A stretch of DNA of 64,000 nt. Source: CAVOHU01 sp963843385. GTDB lineage: Bacteria; Acidobacteriota; Vicinamibacteria; Vicinamibacterales; JAKQTR01. The stretch is taken from assembly GCA_963843385.1 (NCBI GenBank), contig CAWJJY010000003.1, positions 806,001 to 870,000 on the forward strand, read 5' to 3'. This document shows, piece by piece, positions 59,938-64,000 of the stretch. A program made the translations under genes and the position numbers. Below the pieces are notes generated by a model that made no database searches, had not been told where the DNA came from, and saw nothing but the letters and a program-made list of their open reading frames with translations. Numbering within the stretch: the first letter of the stretch is position 1; each line of letters starts with the position of its first letter.

Positions 59938-60281
59938 CGGCTTGGGGCTCGGGGCTCGGCGGCCCTCAAGGCTCGGGGCTTGGCTTCGACCCGGCTCACG
60001 CGGGGCACTGACGTGGCCTTGACCGACGCCGTCGCCCCGCGCGGAGGAGCGGCTACGACGACCGGCTGGGTGTTACCCATGTAACCGGTCTAGTTTGTTA
60101 CCGATGTTTCCGGTTGCACCGGGGCTTGGGGCTTGGGGCTGGCGGCTAGTCGGTCTGGGATCGCGGTACGTTCAAGCCAACGAATGCAGGCACGCTGACG
60201 GGAGTAAAGACCGGACTAGCGCCCAGTCCTTACCCCTTGGCCTGGCCGCCAGCCGCCAGCCGCCAGTCGCCAGCCGCTGTC
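59938..60281. other. Repeat-rich intergenic region, no gene
   Basis: 344 bp between cobA-hemD and rseP, convergent. It contains GGGGCTCGGGGCT-type repeats (59941-59990), a GTTACCCATGTAACCGG / GTTACCGATGTTTCCGG pair (60071-60110) and a CCGCCAG array (60246-60276). No coding signal. Confidence 0.7.
60246..60276. repeat. Short CCGCCAG heptamer array
   Basis: Three exact CCGCCAG units plus one TCGCCAG variant, ending CCG, just downstream of rseP. Same family as the array at 43304. Confidence 0.85.
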
Positions 60282-61601
60282 TTAGTGCCGCCAGGGAATC
60301 AGCCGATCGATCCACTGAATGCGAGTCAGGTCGTTGTAGACGACGGTGACCATCAGCGTCATCAGGAGAGCGAAGCCCACCATCAGCATTCGCTCCTTCA
60401 TGCGCAGGCTGAAGTCGCGCCGCACCACGCCCTCGAGCACCATGATGAAGATGGCGCCGCCATCGAGCACCGGGATCGGCAGCAGGTTCAGCAGGCCGAG
60501 GTTCAGGCTGAGTGACGCCATGAATGTCGCCAGGGCGATCCATCCAGCCGCCGCGTAGTCGCCCGAGAGCTGAGCGATGGCGACCGGTCCCATCAGCTGC
60601 CTGGGAGACGTCTCGCGCGTCAGCATCCCGACCAGTGTCTGAACGATGAGGCCGCCGAACTCGACGTTCTTCTGGACGCTGAGCTTCACCGCGCCGAAGG
60701 GACCCGGCTGAATGGTCTTGACCGCGTCGCCGATCCCGATTGCAATGCGGCCCACCGAGCCGTTCAGCTCGGGCGTGACGGTGATGTCCTGGTCGACGCC
60801 GTTCCGGGTGACCGCCACGACGATGGCCACCTTCGGGTGCTTGCGAATCGCGTCGGTCAACTGCCTGGAAAACGTCATCGTCTCGCCGTTGACTGCCCGG
60901 ACCAGGTCGCCGACCTTGATGCCGGCCTTGTCGGCCGGACCGCCCGCCTCCACCGACGACACACGGGGGTGCACGTCGGGCAGGATGCCGATGTCGCCGA
61001 CCTCGTACTTCGTCTGTGGCGCGGGCCTGACCGTGAGCTTCGTCTCAACGCCCTGCCGAAGCAGCGTCAGCACGACGTCCTGGTTGGCGCGGGCGCCGAT
61101 GACGAGGAAGAACTGATCCCAGGTCGGCACGTCGCGGCTGCCGACCTTGATGATGCGGTCCGCTGGCTTGAGGCCGCCTCGCTCGGCTGGCGACCCGGGC
61201 GTCACGACGCCGATCACGACCGGGTCGTCCTGGAAAACCGGGACCTGCGCGCCCTGCAAGAGCACGACGGTCATCAGTACCAGCGAGAGCACGATGTTCA
61301 TCGCCGGCCCGGCGAGCAGGATGCGGAACCGGTCCCACTTCGGGCGCGACAGGAACTCATCTGGCGAGCCGCTCCGCTGATCGTCCGGGTTCTCGCCGGC
61401 CATCTTCACGTAGCCGCCGAGCGGAATCGCCCCGATGCAGTAGTCGGTGTCGCCGCGCTTGAAGCCCCAGATCCTGGGAGGGAAGCCCAACGAGAAGGTG
61501 AGCACGCGCACGCCCAGCAGCCGGCACATCAGGAAATGGCCCAGCTCGTGGACGAATACCAGCACGCCGAGCACGAAGATGAACGACAACAGCGTGGTCA
61601 A
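60282..61601 (-). CDS. rseP: Site-2 intramembrane zinc metalloprotease RseP/RasP
   Basis: A 439-residue protease. The catalytic HELGH is at residues 18-22 in VLVFVHELGHFLM. The GxxxN/PxGG helix is GAIPLGGYVKMAG. Two PDZ domains follow (PVVIGVVTPGSPAERGGLKP; VSSVEAGGPADKAGIKVGDL). The second catalytic segment NLLPIPVLDGG with the zinc Asp lies near residue 383. It cleaves anti-sigma factors and signal remnants inside the membrane. It starts at TTG (61601) with GGGGAG 8 bases upstream. It belongs to the run uppS-cdsA-dxr-rseP, a widespread envelope/isoprenoid order. Confidence 0.94.
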   Translation of the reverse strand: MTTLLSFIFVLGVLVFVHELGHFLMCRLLGVRVLTFSLGFPPRIWGFKRGDTDYCIGAIPLGGYVKMAGENPDDQRSGSPDEFLSRPKWDRFRILLAGPAMNIVLSLVLMTVVLLQGAQVPVFQDDPVVIGVVTPGSPAERGGLKPADRIIKVGSRDVPTWDQFFLVIGARANQDVVLTLLRQGVETKLTVRPAPQTKYEVGDIGILPDVHPRVSSVEAGGPADKAGIKVGDLVRAVNGETMTFSRQLTDAIRKHPKVAIVVAVTRNGVDQDITVTPELNGSVGRIAIGIGDAVKTIQPGPFGAVKLSVQKNVEFGGLIVQTLVGMLTRETSPRQLMGPVAIAQLSGDYAAAGWIALATFMASLSLNLGLLNLLPIPVLDGGAIFIMVLEGVVRRDFSLRMKERMLMVGFALLMTLMVTVVYNDLTRIQWIDRLIPWRH

Positions 61602-61815
61602 AAGGGACTCCCCTGAAAGTTCACGACGACTTACCGGCTGGCGGCTTGAGGCTGTCGGCTATCGGCGGTGACCCGGTCGGACTGTTGCGGCGCAAGCAGC
61701 CATGTCGGGTCCGATCAGCCGCCGCAACCTGCTCGAATGCACACATCCACGGGTTTTGTCTGGGCCTGAAGCCAGTTTCCTGTCGCCACCGCCAGAAGCC
61801 AGCAACCCTGCCGCC

Positions 61816-61879
61816 AGCCGCCAGCCTGCCCTGAGCGAGCATCGCGAGTCGAAGGCCGCCAGTCGCCAGCCGCCAGCCG
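61816..61879. repeat. CCGCCAG-type repeats between dxr and rseP
   Basis: Two short runs, at 61816-61832 and 61857-61879, of CCGCCAGCCGCCAG with TCGCCAG variants, in the 293-bp gap between dxr and rseP. The rest of that gap shows no gene. Confidence 0.75.
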
Positions 61880-61894
61880 ACATGCGTCAGTACC

Positions 61895-63058
61895 CTAATT
61901 GTAACCCCGGACCAGTTCTTCCGCCTGATCCCTGGCCCACCGATCCAGCGACCTGACCTCGGAGATCGTCCGGACGGGCGCGGGCCTGGCCGCATCCATC
62001 GCGCGCTCAATCAGTTCCGGTATGGATACGAAACTCAGGCGGCCGGCCAGGAACGCCGCCACGGCCACCTCGTTCGCGGCGTTCAGCACGACCGCGAGGC
62101 CTTCCTCGCCTCGCAGCGCCCGGTAGGCCAGCTCGAGGCACGGAAAACGCTTGTGGTCCGGCAACAGGAAGTCGAGACGGCCGCACCTGGCTAAATCAAG
62201 AGACGGAAGTGCCCCCTCCCATCGTTCCGGAAAAGAGAAGGCGTACTGGATGGGCAGTCGCATGTCGGTCACACCGAGCTGGGCGATCACCGATCCGTCG
62301 CAGTACTCGACCATCGAGTGCACCACCGACTGCGGGTGAATGAGCACCTCGATCTGGTCGGCCGTCGCGCCAAACAGCCAGCGGGCCTCGATCACCTCGA
62401 GGCCCTTGTTCATGAGGGTTGCCGAGTCGATGGTGATCTTCTTTCCCATGCGCCACGTCGGATGGCGCAGCGCATCCTCAGGTCCCACCTGCTTCAGCTC
62501 GTCGGCGGAATGGCCGCGGAAGGGGCCGCCCGACGCCGTCAGGATCAGGCGACGGACCTGCGCGTGATCCCGCCCGTGCAGGCACTGGTGGATGGCGTTG
62601 TGTTCGCTGTCGACCGGGAGGATCGAGACGCCCTTGCGCGCGGCGGCCGCGGTGACGATCCCGCCGGCCATCACGAGCACTTCCTTGTTGGCCAGCGCGA
62701 TGGTCTTGCCTGCCTCGATCGCCGCCAGCACGGCTTCGAGCGCCGCGGTCCCGGACGAGGCGCAGAGAAGGATGTCGACGTCAGGGTGGGTGGCGACCTC
62801 GAGGAGCCCGTCTGCGCCGGCCGCGCACACCTCGGGCTGCCACGCGCCGAAGCGGGCCCTGGCGTGTTCGAGCGCATGAGGGCTGGCCATGGCGACCACG
62901 CGCGGGCGGAACTGTTCGACCTGCCTGGCGAACAGCGTGGAGTTGGCGCCGGCCGCGAGGCCGACCACCTTCAATCGGTCGGGATGGGCCTCGGCCACCG
63001 CAAGCGCGCTGCGCCCGATGGACCCGGTCGATCCGAGAATGGCGACGTGCTTCGACAC
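61895..63058 (-). CDS. dxr: 1-deoxy-D-xylulose-5-phosphate reductoisomerase
   Basis: A 387-residue enzyme of the MEP isoprenoid pathway. It converts DXP to MEP with NADPH. The N-terminal Rossmann motif is VAILGSTGSIGRSAL. The central catalytic region reads TIALANKEVLVMAG, LPVDSEHNAIHQCL, LILTASGGPFRG and KITIDSATLMNKGLEVIEA, and then WLFGATADQIEVLIHPQSVV with its substrate His. All known metal/substrate residues (SEH, NKGLE) are present. It starts at GTG (63058); longer in-frame starts do not fit the family. Downstream of cdsA by 28 bp. Confidence 0.95.
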   Translation of the reverse strand: MSKHVAILGSTGSIGRSALAVAEAHPDRLKVVGLAAGANSTLFARQVEQFRPRVVAMASPHALEHARARFGAWQPEVCAAGADGLLEVATHPDVDILLCASSGTAALEAVLAAIEAGKTIALANKEVLVMAGGIVTAAAARKGVSILPVDSEHNAIHQCLHGRDHAQVRRLILTASGGPFRGHSADELKQVGPEDALRHPTWRMGKKITIDSATLMNKGLEVIEARWLFGATADQIEVLIHPQSVVHSMVEYCDGSVIAQLGVTDMRLPIQYAFSFPERWEGALPSLDLARCGRLDFLLPDHKRFPCLELAYRALRGEEGLAVVLNAANEVAVAAFLAGRLSFVSIPELIERAMDAARPAPVRTISEVRSLDRWARDQAEELVRGYN

Positions 63059-63086
63059 AGAATTCAGATCCCGCTTTCCGTGGAGG

Positions 63087-63872
63087 TCACTCGATGAGCC
63101 GAAGGATGAGGTAGTACCCGGGCGAGACGAACAGCAGCGCATCGATGCGGTCGAGCACGCCGCCGTGGCCCGGGATGAGCGTCGAGCTGTCCTTCACGCC
63201 CGCGCTCCGCTTCAGCAGCGACTCGAACAGGTCGCCCGCGATTCCCAGGCCGACCAGCACCGCTCCAACTCCGACGCGCCACGTCGTCGATACGGCGGGC
63301 AGCCACCAATGACCGAGGATGGCGACCGCCGCGGTCCCGAAAACGAGACCGCCCACGGCTCCTTCGACGGTCTTCTTCGGGCTGATCGTCGGCGAGAGCA
63401 GCCGGCGCCCGAACATCCGGCCCGCATAGTATTGTGCCGAATCGCTCACCCACACGGCCACCAGCATGAGGAGCAGGCCCTCGCGCCCGTAGTCGGCGCG
63501 AATGGCCGCCATCGTGCCGATGGGCAGGCCCAGGTACAGCGACGGGAACAGCGCGGCGGCCACCGATCCGAGCACCTGTGGGCCGGGCTGAGAGCGCCCG
63601 ACCGCCACGATGCCGACCGCGACGAAAGCTGCCATCAGCGCGACGCCGATGAGCGCCTCCGGGGATGCGAAGGCCACGCAGGTGGCCAACGCAGCCGTGC
63701 AGGACAGCACGACGGGAATATCGAGGCCCGACGCGGCGGACAGCCGCGCGTACTCGATGAAGCCGAGCACGAGCACCGCGCCGAGCAGCGCCACGAACCA
63801 CCAGTGCGGGGCCAGCCAGAGGGCGGCCAGCACGAGCGGAATCAGGACGAGCGCACTCAGGACTCGGGCCAA
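63087..63872 (-). CDS. cdsA: Phosphatidate cytidylyltransferase
   Basis: A 261-residue, eight-helix membrane enzyme that makes CDP-diacylglycerol. The signature at the C-terminus, SLLKRSAGVKDSSTLIPGHG then GVLDRIDAL, is complete with the K-D-x-x and H-G-G-x-x-D-R residues that bind Mg and CTP. An upstream SDSAQYYAGRMFGRR and SPKKTVEGAVGG are the other family blocks. It starts at TTG (63872) with GGAG upstream. Lies 28 bp downstream of uppS on the same strand. Confidence 0.94.
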   Translation of the reverse strand: MARVLSALVLIPLVLAALWLAPHWWFVALLGAVLVLGFIEYARLSAASGLDIPVVLSCTAALATCVAFASPEALIGVALMAAFVAVGIVAVGRSQPGPQVLGSVAAALFPSLYLGLPIGTMAAIRADYGREGLLLMLVAVWVSDSAQYYAGRMFGRRLLSPTISPKKTVEGAVGGLVFGTAAVAILGHWWLPAVSTTWRVGVGAVLVGLGIAGDLFESLLKRSAGVKDSSTLIPGHGGVLDRIDALLFVSPGYYLILRLIE

Positions 63873-63900
63873 TCGTGCTCCTGTAACGGAATCGAAGAGG

Positions 63901-64000
63901 CTACTTGATCCCGAGCGCCACCGGCGCCGGCTTGATGCCGCCGTAGCGCCGATCGCGCTTCTGGTACTCGAGAATGGCTTCGAAGAGGTGGTTTCGGCGG
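63901..64000 (-). CDS. uppS: Undecaprenyl diphosphate synthase, C-terminal end (cut by window)
   Basis: The last 32 residues read RRNHLFEAILEYQKRDRRYG then GIKPAPVALGIK and a stop. The 'L-x-x-A-I-x-x-Y-x-x-R-x-R-R-Y-G' ending is typical of UppS, and the position directly before cdsA in the order uppS-cdsA-dxr-rseP supports it. The rest lies beyond the window. Confidence 0.8.
   Translation of the reverse strand, partial: RRNHLFEAILEYQKRDRRYGGIKPAPVALGIK

Noticed and set aside
1..64000. tRNA or rRNA genes
   Set aside because: No cloverleaf with a T-loop GTTCGA context or rRNA-like sequence was recognised by eye on either strand; a tRNAscan/Rfam run would settle this.

Overview
The window looks like chromosome of a high-GC Acidobacteriota bacterium, most plausibly a Vicinamibacteria-type lineage. 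The evidence is the gene families: a sortilin/BNR-repeat exported protein, an eukaryote-like Ser/Thr kinase fused to a TolB-like propeller, three VWFA proteins of the acidobacterial TIGR03436 type, an ADOP-type orphan ABC permease, and a Trx-rich accessory genome. No rRNA, tRNA or CRISPR array was recognised.

The window splits in two. Bases ~2.9-40.8 kb are accessory. They hold small single genes (ASCH, VOC, DUF1801, GNAT, 2'-5' RNA ligase, methyltransferases, DUF6933), a copper locus (multicopper oxidase plus CusB-like adaptor with YHS domains), thioredoxin/Cys-rich-protein loci, an orphan HlyD-ABC pair, an orphan immunity gene, and many broken genes. This half is punctuated by seven copies, all in one orientation, of a ~116-bp element with two hairpins (3629, 13101, 16356, 22886, 30651, 32299, 39283). 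At least four copies abut the broken 5' ends of genes (DUF1801, VapC, PntB, nucleotidyltransferase, and a toxin tail on the other side). The last copy lies beside a truncated IS91-type transposase. The element therefore looks like a junction or recombination site between exchangeable modules.

Bases ~40.9-64 kb are core: recQ, a nine-gene complex I cluster (nuoA-C-D-H-J-K-L-M-N, lacking all Fe-S/flavin subunits B, E, F, G, I), two overlapping VWFA genes, an Ig-like lipoprotein, a PQQ-type propeller protein, a cobA-hemD fusion, and the envelope/isoprenoid run uppS-cdsA-dxr-rseP. No copy of the element occurs here. Intergenic DNA instead carries CCGCCAG heptamer arrays and a 100-bp tandem duplication.

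The main unusual signals are: (1) the module-delimiting repeat; (2) a SelW/Rdx-like gene at 4501-4743 with in-frame UGA in a C-x-x-U motif, a strong RBS and a SECIS-like hairpin directly after the UGA, which is a probable selenoprotein; (3) a tightly packed operon at 23.3-27.9 kb encoding three thioredoxin-fold proteins, an 80-aa secreted Cys-rich peptide and an ADOP permease, echoed at 33.7-35.9 kb by a DsbA-like protein, a putative HTH protein and a larger Cys-rich secreted protein; (4) reciprocal partial duplications around 33.3-33.7 and 38.3-39.1 kb. nuoL, the multicopper oxidase and the pntB remnant carry single-base frameshifts that could be real decay or sequence error.
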